NCBI RefSeq assembly: GCF_002831625.1
Contig: NZ_CP025116.1
Location: 2,161,501-2,225,500, forward strand
DNA length: 64,000 nucleotides
Source of the DNA: Nonlabens sp. MB-3u-79
Lineage (GTDB): Bacteria > Bacteroidota > Bacteroidia > Flavobacteriales > Flavobacteriaceae
Direction of reading: 5' to 3'
Part shown: positions 17,611 through 25,606 of the stretch, piece by piece
Layout: each line of letters begins with the position of its first letter
How positions within the stretch are numbered: the first letter of the stretch is position 1
Position numbers and translations under genes: made by a program
Notes under the pieces: generated by a model
The model's database searches: none
What the model was told of the DNA's origin: nothing
What the model saw: only the letters and a program-made list of their open reading frames with translations

Positions 17611-17895
17611 CTGTTTGCCCTTATTTTAAGTATTTTTCTTGGAATAGGACTTGCCACAAGTGCAGGTTTTAGAGTGTTTATACCGCTGGCGTTTGTTCTA
17701 GCAGTAACTTAACTGCTGGTGGATTAGGCAACCCAGTAGTAAGCAACGTAGAAGCAGGTTTTTCTAGTGCATTATTATTTTGTCCGCTGCTTTTTAACCC
17801 TTTGCTATCATAGCGGTGCTTTTCCTATTGAATGGAATGCGAAAGTGATACAAGACAATGTTCAAGAAGAAGAAGGAAAATGTTGTGGTTGGGTA
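17611..17895 (+). pseudogene. DUF4126 membrane protein remnant with internal deletion
   Basis: A frame starting at 17611 reads LFALILSIFLGIGLATSAGF and RVFIPLAFVLAV, then stops at 17710-17712. Immediately after, in another frame from 17712, comes TAGGLGNPVVSNVEAGFSSA. I recognise these as the N-terminal start and the near-C-terminal part of DUF4126 integral membrane proteins, which are normally close to 200 residues; the middle is missing. A further frame gives AIIAVLFLL and a Lys-rich tail FKKKKENVVVG then stop. The start codon is also lost. This is a decayed gene with a large internal deletion. Confidence 0.7.
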
Positions 17896-17900
17896 GTTCC

Positions 17901-17914
17901 GCTTTCGCGAAAGC
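17901..17914. repeat. HIP palindrome copy 6 (in decayed region)
   Basis: Exact GCTTTCGCGAAAGC just after the DUF4126 remnant. Confidence 0.95.
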
Positions 17915-18338
17915 GAAACGAAAGACTAAATTTATTTAAAGCCCCCCTTTTTTAAAGCTAGAAATGCGAGATAGTATATTCCTTCAGAAAAGGAACCTAT
18001 AGTCATTGAGGATGATGTTATCTCGCGATATTGTTTGGGATTCATGGTGCTCTGCATTATTAGGATTGATCATTTTAATTTGTGTTTTGCCATTAGTAAT
18101 CAGGATCAAGACAGAGGCTGTTGCATCTAGAATTTTAATACACAAAATTGATCATTTGTTTTACGGTATACATAGCAGAGCACATCAAACTTCTATCAAG
18201 TTCCATAACGCTAACTAATGCTGCGTCATTTTTGAAACGACCGCTGCTAGAAATACATTTGTACATTTTAGGAGAGAAAATGGTTTTGATGTAAAAGAAT
18301 CAGATAGAAGATTACCTTTGTTATCGCCTAATTATTAG
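17915..18338 (+). pseudogene. Decayed coding remnants before kdsB
   Basis: No intact gene is visible. A short open run near 17975-18010 reads SEKEPIVIEDDV, reminiscent of hexapeptide acyltransferases but too short to assign. A better-preserved tail ending at the TAG at 18336-18338 reads ARNTFVHFRRENGFDVKESD and then [10 protein letters not shown]. It looks like the genuine C-terminus of a lost protein, which I do not recognise. Several frame changes and stops separate the pieces. Confidence 0.5.
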
Positions 18339-18340
18339 AG

Positions 18341-19081
18341 ATGAAAAAAATAGCGGTTATTCCAGCACGTTTTGAAGCCAGTAGATTTCCTGGAAAACTC
18401 ATGAAAGATCTTTGTGGGAAGTCAGTGATCTTGCGAACTTATGAAGCAGCTTTACACACCGGTCTTTTTGACCAAGTTCTTGTTGCGACAGATAGTACAG
18501 TGATCTATGATGAGATCATTAATAATGGGGGAGAAGCAGTAATGAGCCGCAGAGATCACCAAACAGGAAGTGATCGCATCGCAGAAGCGGTGGAGAATTA
18601 TGAAGCAGACGTGGTCATTAACGTTCAAGGTGATGAGCCATTTACCAATCAAGCCGATCTTAAAAAGCTTATTGAAGTATTTGAAAATGATCCTAGGAAA
18701 GAAATTTCCTTAGCTTCTTTAATGCACGAAATCAAGGATCAAGAAGATATTCAAAATCCCAATAATGTAAAAGTGATTACAGACTTGAGTGGTCATGCCT
18801 TGTATTTTTCACGTTCGATTATTCCATTTCCTAGGGACGAGAACGTTAAGCAACCCGTTTTTAAACACATAGGGATTTATGCTTTTAGAAAAGAGGCTTT
18901 ATTAGATTTTTATCATCAATCCCCGACACCATTAGAGTTGTCAGAAAAGATTGAGTGTATACGGTACCTGGAGCATGGTAAGAAAATTAAAATGATTGCT
19001 ACAGATCACCTTAGTATAGGAATTGACACAGCACAAGACTTAGAGAAAGCAGTTGTCCAATGGAAGCAACTGTATAATTGA
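18341..19081 (+). CDS. kdsB: 3-deoxy-manno-octulosonate cytidylyltransferase (CMP-KDO synthetase)
   Basis: 246 residues. It activates KDO with CTP for the LPS inner core in the cytoplasm. Family signatures: [55 protein letters not shown] and [15 protein letters not shown]. Length matches KdsB. It starts two bases after the decayed C-terminal remnant upstream, and ends at a strong terminator shared with the convergent acetyltransferase-like gene. Confidence 0.96.
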   Translation: MKKIAVIPARFEASRFPGKLMKDLCGKSVILRTYEAALHTGLFDQVLVATDSTVIYDEIINNGGEAVMSRRDHQTGSDRIAEAVENYEADVVINVQGDEPFTNQADLKKLIEVFENDPRKEISLASLMHEIKDQEDIQNPNNVKVITDLSGHALYFSRSIIPFPRDENVKQPVFKHIGIYAFRKEALLDFYHQSPTPLELSEKIECIRYLEHGKKIKMIATDHLSIGIDTAQDLEKAVVQWKQLYN

Positions 19082-19084
19082 TAA

Positions 19085-19124
19085 TAAAAAAGGCTCTTAT
19101 TTATTCAATAAGAGCCTTTTTTTA
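19085..19124. terminator. Bidirectional intrinsic terminator
   Basis: AAAAAGGCTCTTATT / AATAAGAGCCTTTTT between convergent genes. Confidence 0.88.
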
Positions 19125-19140
19125 TGGATATAGTCAGTGC

Positions 19141-19452
19141 TTAAATAGCAATTCCAACCGGAAGCATGTCCTTGTATTTCATGCGGTTTTTTCTTACAAA
19201 ACCTGCAATTTTAGGATGAGTAGGAACCACTTTGAGTTTTTTCTCATTTTTAATATTTTCAAATACAGCAGTTAAAAATTCGTTTCTAAATTCTACATCA
19301 TCCTCTAATTCTTCAGGGACAATTAATTTAGTTAGGAATATTTTTCTCTCTTGCTGGGCATATTCAATTTTTGCCAACATGTCGCCTTTGCGACACTCGT
19401 ACTGACGTAAAAATTCATTGTCAGTAATTTCTAAGGTAGTAGAGGTATTCAT
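19141..19452 (-). CDS. Small GNAT-like N-acetyltransferase (YjdJ/CG type)
   Basis: 103 residues. The segments GDMLAKIEYAQQERKIFLTK, LIVPEELEDDVEFRNEFLTA and KLKVVPTHPKIAGFVRKN align with the short COG2388 type of GNAT proteins, where the acetyl-CoA loop follows VPEEL and the tail has a conserved KV.P.CP region. The usual Cys in the CP motif is His here (VVPTHPK). Family substrates are unknown. It is convergent with kdsB and divergent from the alpha/beta hydrolase gene. Confidence 0.7.
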   Translation of the reverse strand: MNTSTTLEITDNEFLRQYECRKGDMLAKIEYAQQERKIFLTKLIVPEELEDDVEFRNEFLTAVFENIKNEKKLKVVPTHPKIAGFVRKNRMKYKDMLPVGIAI

Positions 19453-19573
19453 ATACTTTATTTTAACTCATTATAACCTACTAAATAGACTATCACTAAT
19501 TTTATTAAAGCTAACTTTATGGCCGATTAGTGAAGTGAGTAAAAATTTCACTTATAATAATGCAAATATAGTT

Positions 19574-19600
19574 TAAAATTGATGCTATACATCAATTTTA
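19574..19600. promoter_or_regulatory. Perfect 11-bp inverted repeat in a divergent promoter region
   Basis: TAAAATTGATG-CTATA-CATCAATTTTA, located 37 nt before the hydrolase start and 122 nt before the divergent GNAT start. No T-run follows, so an operator is more likely than a terminator. Confidence 0.5.
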
Positions 19601-19636
19601 ATGTTAAAGCGCTGATGGAAAGCGTTTATTAATGAT

Positions 19637-20284
19637 ATGAAACACGTTTATCTTATGCCAGGTATGGCAGCTTCTTCCTTGATTTTTGAGCATATCAAAC
19701 TGCCCGAGAATGAATTCACTCTACATTATTTAGAATGGATTATACCTCATAAACAGGAAAGCTTGACTTCCTATGTCAGTCGCTTGTTAAAATTAGTTAC
19801 TCATAAGAACCCTGTGCTTATAGGGGTTTCATTTGGCGGTATAATTGTACAGGAGATGGCAAAACTGATAGCCGTGGATAAACTTATTCTTATTTCAACC
19901 GTTAAATCCAACAAAGAATTCCCAAGAAGGATGCGTTTTTCCAGAAGGCTAGGTTTGCATAAGATTTTTCCTACCAGCCTGGTAGAAAGTTTTGATGTAT
20001 TGAGTAACTACAGTTTTGGTATTGCTCCTAAAAAGATAGAAATGTATAAAAAATACCTTTCTGTAAATAGTTCTGTTTACCTGGACTGGGCACTGGACAC
20101 CATAATCAATTGGGATCAAGAAGAATCATTACCGGGTGTTATTCATATTCATGGCGATGCAGACCCTGTTTTTCCAATTAAATATATTAATGATTGCATC
20201 GTTATTCCTAAGGGGGCTCATGTAATGATTGTGAATAGATACCGATGGTTCAATGAACACTTGCCAGAACTTATTCTTTCCTGA
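19637..20284 (+). CDS. Alpha/beta hydrolase
   Basis: 215 residues. Nucleophile elbow GVSFGG gives Ser65; the acid is in HIHGDADPVFP and the base in KGAHVMIV, the order of an alpha/beta hydrolase. The N-terminal oxyanion region is YLMPGMAASS. No signal peptide, so cytoplasmic. The substrate cannot be read from sequence. It stands alone, preceded by a perfect 11-bp inverted repeat. Confidence 0.85.
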   Translation: MKHVYLMPGMAASSLIFEHIKLPENEFTLHYLEWIIPHKQESLTSYVSRLLKLVTHKNPVLIGVSFGGIIVQEMAKLIAVDKLILISTVKSNKEFPRRMRFSRRLGLHKIFPTSLVESFDVLSNYSFGIAPKKIEMYKKYLSVNSSVYLDWALDTIINWDQEESLPGVIHIHGDADPVFPIKYINDCIVIPKGAHVMIVNRYRWFNEHLPELILS

Positions 20285-20360
20285 AAAGCAGAAAGCTTAA
20301 CGGTTTGTAAGACGTTAATCGTTTCATCTTTATTTATCTTTGAATAAATTCCTTAAACAC

Positions 20361-21311
20361 ATGAAAAAGATACTTTTAGGGGCTGGAATAGCCATCGTTT
20401 TTATAGTTATTATTAGTGCTATCCAACAAGGAGGAGCTGCTTCTAATACAACTACAATTGGAGCTTTGAATACATCGACTACGGTAAAAGTGGAAAAGCG
20501 TGTACAAGATTATAATGTATACAGTGTCAACTTACCTAAAAGTCTTGATTTTGCTGGTGAAGCAGTACCGCTTCATCAACCAGATATAAAAGAACGTGTT
20601 GATCGTGAGTTTTTAGTAAACACCTACTGGCAATCCAATGGTATATTACTGATTAAACGAGCCCAAAAATATTTCCCAATTATTGAGCCTATTCTTGCAG
20701 AAAATGGTGTTCCAGACGATTTTAAATATCTAGCGGTTATAGAAAGTGGTTTGCAAAATGTTAGTTCTCCGGCTGGAGCGAGAGGTTTTTGGCAAATTAT
20801 GACTGGAACAGGCAGGGAATTAGGATTAGAAGTAAATGACAATGTTGATGAACGCTACCATATAGAAATGTCAACTAAAGCAGCATGTGACTATTTAAAG
20901 GAAAGCAAATCAAAATTTGGTTCTTGGACTCTTGCGGGAGCTGCCTATAATGCCGGTAACGGAGGAATTAACAAACAATTAGAAGCCCAAGGAGTAGGGA
21001 GTTATTACGATCTTCTTTTAGGAGAAGAAACGGGTCGTTATGTTTTCAGAATTTTAGCTCTCAAAGAGATTCTTAAAAACCCGAAGAACTTTGGCTTTAA
21101 TGTAGACCCTAGTCATGGGTATGAAGTTATTCCTACTAAAAATGTATTGGTAGATTACGAGGTGGATGATCTTTCCGCTTTCGCGAAAGCTAATGACATT
21201 AATTATAAGATTCTTAAAATCCACAACCCGTGGTTAAGGGAACCTAGTTTAAATAACAAATCAAAAAAGGAATACACCATTGCTATTCCTGAAAAAGGCT
21301 ATTATAATTAA
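20361..21311 (+). CDS. Lytic transglycosylase (SLT domain) with C-terminal LysM-like region
   Basis: 316 residues from the ATG at 20361; the TTG upstream is rejected. An N-terminal membrane anchor or signal (4-20) leads to an SLT goose-lysozyme-like domain (about 105-235): AVIESGLQNVSSPAGARGFW with catalytic Glu128, GFWQIMTGTGRELGL, and LAGAAYNAGNGGI. Near 275-310, VDYEVDDLSAFAKANDINYK followed by ILKIHNPWL resembles a LysM motif. The family cleaves MurNAc-GlcNAc bonds forming 1,6-anhydro ends. A HIP palindrome encodes AFAKA inside the LysM-like part. A good -7 box, TATCTTTG (20335-20342), lies upstream. Confidence 0.9.
   Translation: MKKILLGAGIAIVFIVIISAIQQGGAASNTTTIGALNTSTTVKVEKRVQDYNVYSVNLPKSLDFAGEAVPLHQPDIKERVDREFLVNTYWQSNGILLIKRAQKYFPIIEPILAENGVPDDFKYLAVIESGLQNVSSPAGARGFWQIMTGTGRELGLEVNDNVDERYHIEMSTKAACDYLKESKSKFGSWTLAGAAYNAGNGGINKQLEAQGVGSYYDLLLGEETGRYVFRILALKEILKNPKNFGFNVDPSHGYEVIPTKNVLVDYEVDDLSAFAKANDINYKILKIHNPWLREPSLNNKSKKEYTIAIPEKGYYN
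21177..21190. repeat. HIP palindrome copy 7 (inside lytic transglycosylase gene)
   Basis: Exact GCTTTCGCGAAAGC, read AFAKA. Confidence 0.95.
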
Positions 21312-21493
21312 ACAGGATCAATAGGGCTCTCTCTATAGTGTTGCCTACCATTTTTTAAGGCAGTCCTTGTAACTTAAGAAAAACACTTCTATCTTTTAAT
21401 ATTTTGTAAGCTTTTATCTTGATGAACAAGGTTTAACGCATACAAAAATAATAGTCGTAAATAAAGAGTTTGCCGCTACAGGAACTTCTTAAT

Positions 21494-21613
21494 ATGGTTT
21501 ACAAAAGTTTTGATAGCAATGCACTCATTTTTGACTCAGCTTTTGCTGAAGAACTCCGTGATCCATTTTTTAAAGATTTAATCTATTGTGAACAAGTTGT
21601 TATTGAAAAGTGA
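21494..21613 (+). pseudogene. 39-residue ORF, possible gene remnant
   Basis: The 21312-21680 stretch holds no standard gene. ATG at 21494 opens 39 codons with natural-looking composition: MVYKSFDSNALIFDSAFAEE then LRDPFFKDLIYCEQVVIEK. Another run just upstream in a different frame reads KIIVVNKEFAATGTS. Together they may be fragments of one frameshifted gene; the family is not recognised. Confidence 0.3.
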
Positions 21614-21680
21614 CAAAAGGAGATAAATTGAATAAAATGAAAGAGTCTTTTTGTAGCTTGTGACCAACATTATTATAACC

Positions 21681-22085
21681 ATGAAATCAACTAAAATGAG
21701 CTTAACTACTGTATTACTACTATTATTAATAGGATTGCTTGCTGGTGTTTTGAGTGGCAGTGTAGGAGTAGGAGGCGGTGTTATCATGGTTCCTTTAACT
21801 ATTTGGTTTTTAGGATATTCACAACATCAAGCGCAAGGAATGAGCCTGGCTGTCCTCGCTGTCCCTGTTACTTTACTCGCGGCATATACCTATCATAAAA
21901 ATGGGCATACGCTGGACTGGCGTTATGCTCTTGTTATTGCAGTAGCATTTGTAATAGGCGGGTTTTTTGGTTCAAAAATAGCTATTAGTATTAATCAACA
22001 AATGCTTAAAAAGGTGTTTGGAGTAATATTGTTGGTCGTTGCCATTAAAATGATCTTTTTCTCCAGCGTTAAAGGAGTTAGTTAA
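21681..22085 (+). CDS. Half-length TauE/SafE family transporter
   Basis: 134 residues from the ATG at 21681. Four membrane segments are visible (about 8-26, 33-52, 60-78, 88-130). LLAGVLSGSVGVGGGVIMVP is the hallmark N-terminal motif of the sulfite exporter TauE/SafE family, and GGFFGSKIAISI with LLVVAIKMIF closes the first repeat. Full TauE proteins have two such repeats and about 250 residues, so this single repeat probably works as a homodimer. The transported anion is unknown. Confidence 0.8.
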   Translation: MKSTKMSLTTVLLLLLIGLLAGVLSGSVGVGGGVIMVPLTIWFLGYSQHQAQGMSLAVLAVPVTLLAAYTYHKNGHTLDWRYALVIAVAFVIGGFFGSKIAISINQQMLKKVFGVILLVVAIKMIFFSSVKGVS

Positions 22086-22156
22086 GAAAATCCTAACATT
22101 TTGAAGATCTAAATTAACGACATTTACATACTTATTAAAAATTAAAAAATCACACC

Positions 22157-23002
22157 ATGAAAAAATTAATAATCGTTTTAAGTTTAATGTTTGTAGCTAC
22201 TAGTGTTGCTGCTCAGATAGATGCGCCACAACCTAGCCCAAGCGCTAAGGCCATGCAAACCGTAGGTCTTACAGAAGTTACTCTAGAATATTCTCGTCCA
22301 GCAAAAAGAGGAAGAGCTATTTTTGGAGAGTTAGTGCCATTTGACAAACTGTGGAGAACTGGTGCAAACTCAAATTCTATGATTACATTTTCTGACGATG
22401 TAAAATTTGCTGGGACAGATGTAAAAGCAGGAACATATGCTGTTTATACAAAACCAGGAAAGAACGAATGGATCGTAATGTTATACAACGACACGAGTAA
22501 CTGGGGTAATCCTAGAACTTGGGACGAAAATAAAGTAGTTGCTAGCGCTAAAGTAGAAACTAAAAAACTAAAAAACGAAGTAGAAAGCTGGACCATGGCG
22601 ATCAATGAAGTGACTATGGAAGGTGCTCATTTACAAATGATGTGGGAGGAAACATTAGTAGCTGTTCCTTTTACTGTTCCTACAGCTGCCAAAACACAAG
22701 CTAGTATCGATAAAGTTATGGCAGGCCCATCAGCAGATGATTATTATAGTGCTGCTACATTTTACTTGGATGCAAATAAAAACTTACAACAAGCACATGA
22801 GTGGATATCTGAGGCTGTGGAAGCACGTCCTGAAGCCTATTGGATGCACAGAAAAAAATCTCTTATAGAGGCAAAAATGGGTAACAAGTCTGCTGCGATT
22901 GCATCGGCAAAAATCTCGTTGACTCTTGCAGAAGAAGCAAAAAATATGGATTATGTAAAATTGAATACCGACAGCCTTAAAGAATGGGGCGCAAAGATGT
23001 AA
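22157..23002 (+). CDS. DUF2911 domain secreted protein with C-terminal helical repeats
   Basis: 281 residues. The signal peptide MKKLIIVLSLMFVATSVAAQ is followed by a DUF2911 domain (about 22-165): ITFSDDVKFAGTDVKAGTYA, VYTKPGKNEWIVMLYND and NWGNPRTWDENKVVASAKV. The C-terminal 110 residues are helical with TPR-like character (AHEWISEAVEARPEAYWMHR). Family function is unknown; members are periplasmic or outer-membrane associated in Bacteroidetes. It is followed by a HIP palindrome and a terminator. Confidence 0.85.
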   Translation: MKKLIIVLSLMFVATSVAAQIDAPQPSPSAKAMQTVGLTEVTLEYSRPAKRGRAIFGELVPFDKLWRTGANSNSMITFSDDVKFAGTDVKAGTYAVYTKPGKNEWIVMLYNDTSNWGNPRTWDENKVVASAKVETKKLKNEVESWTMAINEVTMEGAHLQMMWEETLVAVPFTVPTAAKTQASIDKVMAGPSADDYYSAATFYLDANKNLQQAHEWISEAVEARPEAYWMHRKKSLIEAKMGNKSAAIASAKISLTLAEEAKNMDYVKLNTDSLKEWGAKM

Positions 23003-23019
23003 GGATATTTTATGATCTC

Positions 23020-23033
23020 GCTTTCGCGAAAGC
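23020..23033. repeat. HIP palindrome copy 8 (intergenic)
   Basis: Exact GCTTTCGCGAAAGC between the DUF2911 stop and its terminator. Confidence 0.95.
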
Positions 23034-23043
23034 GGAACAACTA

Positions 23044-23080
23044 AAAACCGTTTAGATTATTTCTAGGCGGTTTTTTTTAT
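23044..23080 (+). terminator. Terminator after the DUF2911 gene
   Basis: AAAAACCGTTTAGA / TCTAGGCGGTTTTT with a T-run. Confidence 0.75.
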
Positions 23081-23161
23081 GATCAAAACTCAAATATCTG
23101 TTAAAGGAGGTAGAACTCATGTGCTATTTTTTAAATTTAGTTTCAACATAAAAATATAACA

Positions 23162-23572
23162 ATGAAATTTTCAAGAAAAGCAAATGCCCAATGGGAAGGA
23201 ACAGGTAAAGAAGGAAAAGGAAACATTTCTACACAAAGTGAGGTGCTCGATAAGACCGCATATTCATTTGGCACCCGCTTTGCCGAAGGTAAGGGGACTA
23301 ATCCAGAAGAATTAATAGGAGCTGCACATGCGGGTTGTTTCACTATGCAATTGAGTTTTTTACTCAACGAAGAAGGCTTTACAGCTACTGATTTATCTAC
23401 AGATGCTAAGGTTACATTTGAAGATGGAGAAATCACTCACATAACTTTAGAACTAACTGGAAATGTTCCAGATGTGTCTAAAGAAAAGTTTGCAGAGATC
23501 GCAAATAAAGCAAAAGAAGTCTGCCCTATATCAAAATTACTAAAAGCAGAGATTTCCTTAGAAATAAAGTAA
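23162..23572 (+). CDS. osmC: OsmC family peroxiredoxin
   Basis: 136 residues. The two redox cysteines of the family are present in GAAHAGCFTMQLSF and KEVCPISKLL. The N-terminal KANAQWEGTGKEGKGNIST and the GTRFAEGKGTNPEELIGAAH segment match OsmC. It reduces organic hydroperoxides in the cytoplasm using the Cys pair. Single gene, bounded by terminators on both sides. Confidence 0.93.
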   Translation: MKFSRKANAQWEGTGKEGKGNISTQSEVLDKTAYSFGTRFAEGKGTNPEELIGAAHAGCFTMQLSFLLNEEGFTATDLSTDAKVTFEDGEITHITLELTGNVPDVSKEKFAEIANKAKEVCPISKLLKAEISLEIK

Positions 23573-23590
23573 ATAATCGCATCTTATTTT

Positions 23591-23625
23591 TAAACCCGTC
23601 CGTACTAGTTACAGGCGGGTTTTTA
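23591..23625 (+). terminator. Terminator after osmC
   Basis: AAACCCGTCCGTA / TACAGGCGGGTTT-type stem with a T-run. Confidence 0.75.
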
Positions 23626-23775
23626 ATGGAATACATTTTCTATATTAATAAAATCTCCAGTTAGCAGGTGATTGAGGTGTGGTTTATAATTCGGGTGTTT
23701 TTATTACCTAGTAATTCTTGAACCTTAAAAGCAGCGAACTCTCTGAAACCACCGTGTAAAAGTATTGTTGATTCT

Positions 23776-25506
23776 CTAGCTATTTTCAAATTGAAAAGTG
23801 GTGCGATCTTCCTTATTTAAGGAGCTAAATAACAAAGCAAATCCTATTGTTAAAAATGCTCCTAACGGATTCAACCAAAGGAATGGAAGGATTTCAATTC
23901 CTTCTACAAATTCATGTAACATGGCACAAGTGGCAACAATGACTTGAGAAATACAAGCTGCTATAAAAACGGCTTGTCCTTTTATTCTTTTAAAGTAAAA
24001 AGCGACTAAGAATATACCTAGAATAGTTCCGTAAAAAATAGACCCTATAAAATTGACCAGTTGGATCAAGTTGTCAAATAAAGAAACAAAGCTAGCAAAG
24101 AAGATGGCCATAAGACCCCACATGAGCGTGAACCACTTGCTCATATTTACATAATGATCGTCGTCTTTTTCTTCCTTGCGGTATCTTTTGTATATATCTA
24201 TTGTGGTCGTGGAACTTAAGGCATTTAATTCTGACGCTGTGGAACTCATTGCAGCACTTAGTATGACCGCAAGCAATAATCCTATAAGGCCTTTAGGCAA
24301 GTGATGTAATATGAAATGTATAAACACAAAATCCTTGTCATTAGTTTCAATGCCACTGTCTGCCTTTTCAATAAGGGTGCGTGCCGTAGCTCTGTTCGTT
24401 TCTTCTTGAGATCTCAGGGAATTCAAAGCCAATTCATAATCGACAATATCTTCTGAAGCAGAGGTGTTTAGTGCTGTGGCATACTTTTTTTGAACTTTTT
24501 GTTTTTCTTTTAATATTTCTTCATGACTGGATTCAAGTCTGCTGTACTGACCTGCAAATTCGCTTTCTTTCACTGCTTTTTCTGCCGCGGGGTTAAAGTT
24601 TAAGGGGGTGGAGTTGAATTGATAAAAAACAAAAACCATAACACCTACCATAAGAATAAAAAACTGCATAGGTACTTTAAGCAGTCCGTTGAACAGCAGT
24701 CCAATACGCATTTGTTTTACAGATTTCCCGGACAGATAGCGCTGTACCTGTGACTGGTCCGTTCCAAAATAGCTCAACATTAAAAAAGTAGCTCCAAAAA
24801 GTGCGCTCCACACATTATAGCGATCATCTAAGGAGAAATTAAAGTCTAGAATTTGCATTTTTTCGGCACTTCCTGCCATGGTGAGCGCATTGTCAAAAGT
24901 GACGTTATCTGGCAATTGAGTTACGATAAGGACAAAGGCAGTTACCATTCCGGCCATGATGACAATCATTTGTTGCTTTTGGGTCACGTTAACGGCTTTA
25001 GTACCTCCAGAAACCGTATAGATGATGACTAGAATACCTATGATGATATTCAGGTATTTTAATTCCCAATCCAGTACGGCGCTCAAAATAATTGCCGGCG
25101 CATAGATAGTAATTCCGGCGGCTAGACCACGTTGGATCAAAAAGAGGATGGAGGCAAGAGACCTGGTTTTAAGGTCAAATCTTTTTTCTAGAAACTCGTA
25201 AGCCGTGTATACTTTCAGTCTATGATATATAGGGATAAAAGTCACACAGATAATAATGACTGCAATGGGAAGCCCAAAATAGAATTGAACAAACTCCATT
25301 CCGTCGGTATAGGCTTGTCCAGGGGTGCTTAAAAAAGTAATAGCACTTGCTTGGGTAGCCATCACCGAAAGTCCTACAGTCCACCACCTAGCGTCACCAC
25401 CTTTAATGTATTCTTCACTAGTCTGTCTTCCTCTAGTCTTATAAACTCCGTAAAGTACTATAAAAGCTAGTGTACTTACAAGTATGAACCAATCAACTAT
25501 TTCCAT
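23776..25506 (-). CDS. Sodium:solute symporter (SSS family)
   Basis: 576 residues with about 13-14 membrane segments. Family motifs: TRGRQTSEEYIKGGDARWW, LSVMATQASAITFLSTPGQA, YRLKVYTAYEFLEKRFD, YTVSGGTKAVNVTQKQQM and a late LSAAMSSTASELNALSSTTT. A soluble insertion of about 90 residues lies near 305-395. The substrate is unclear; related Bacteroidetes proteins are annotated for sugars or other small organics. The start overlaps by 14 nt the 3' end of a 37-codon membrane ORF on the same strand. Confidence 0.9.
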   Translation of the reverse strand: MEIVDWFILVSTLAFIVLYGVYKTRGRQTSEEYIKGGDARWWTVGLSVMATQASAITFLSTPGQAYTDGMEFVQFYFGLPIAVIIICVTFIPIYHRLKVYTAYEFLEKRFDLKTRSLASILFLIQRGLAAGITIYAPAIILSAVLDWELKYLNIIIGILVIIYTVSGGTKAVNVTQKQQMIVIMAGMVTAFVLIVTQLPDNVTFDNALTMAGSAEKMQILDFNFSLDDRYNVWSALFGATFLMLSYFGTDQSQVQRYLSGKSVKQMRIGLLFNGLLKVPMQFFILMVGVMVFVFYQFNSTPLNFNPAAEKAVKESEFAGQYSRLESSHEEILKEKQKVQKKYATALNTSASEDIVDYELALNSLRSQEETNRATARTLIEKADSGIETNDKDFVFIHFILHHLPKGLIGLLLAVILSAAMSSTASELNALSSTTTIDIYKRYRKEEKDDDHYVNMSKWFTLMWGLMAIFFASFVSLFDNLIQLVNFIGSIFYGTILGIFLVAFYFKRIKGQAVFIAACISQVIVATCAMLHEFVEGIEILPFLWLNPLGAFLTIGFALLFSSLNKEDRTTFQFENS

Positions 25507-25606
25507 AAATCGAGCTTATAATATAAAACAATACGGCAAAGACAATATTTGCTAGAATAACCAGTGCATACACAAGCTTCCATTTTTTAGAATTTTCCTT
25601 GGCCAT
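25493..25606 (-). CDS. 37-residue single-pass membrane protein between PIG-L and symporter genes
   Basis: ATG at 25606 to TGA at 25493. Sequence begins MAKENSKKWKLVYALVILAN and has one hydrophobic helix (about 11-31) after a basic N-terminus, ending SSIYGNS. It overlaps the last 20 nt of the PIG-L gene and the first 14 nt of the symporter gene on the same strand, so the three are probably translationally coupled. Some solute:sodium symporters have tiny one- or two-helix partners encoded next to them; a symporter subunit role is inference. Too short for length-based gene calling. Confidence 0.65.
   Translation of the reverse strand: MAKENSKKWKLVYALVILANIVFAVLFYIISSIYGNS

Noticed and set aside
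17767-18218. Open frames of 62 and 70 codons in the decayed region
   Set aside because: They mix remnants of the DUF4126 gene in wrong frames and include the HIP palindrome; better explained as pseudogene debris.
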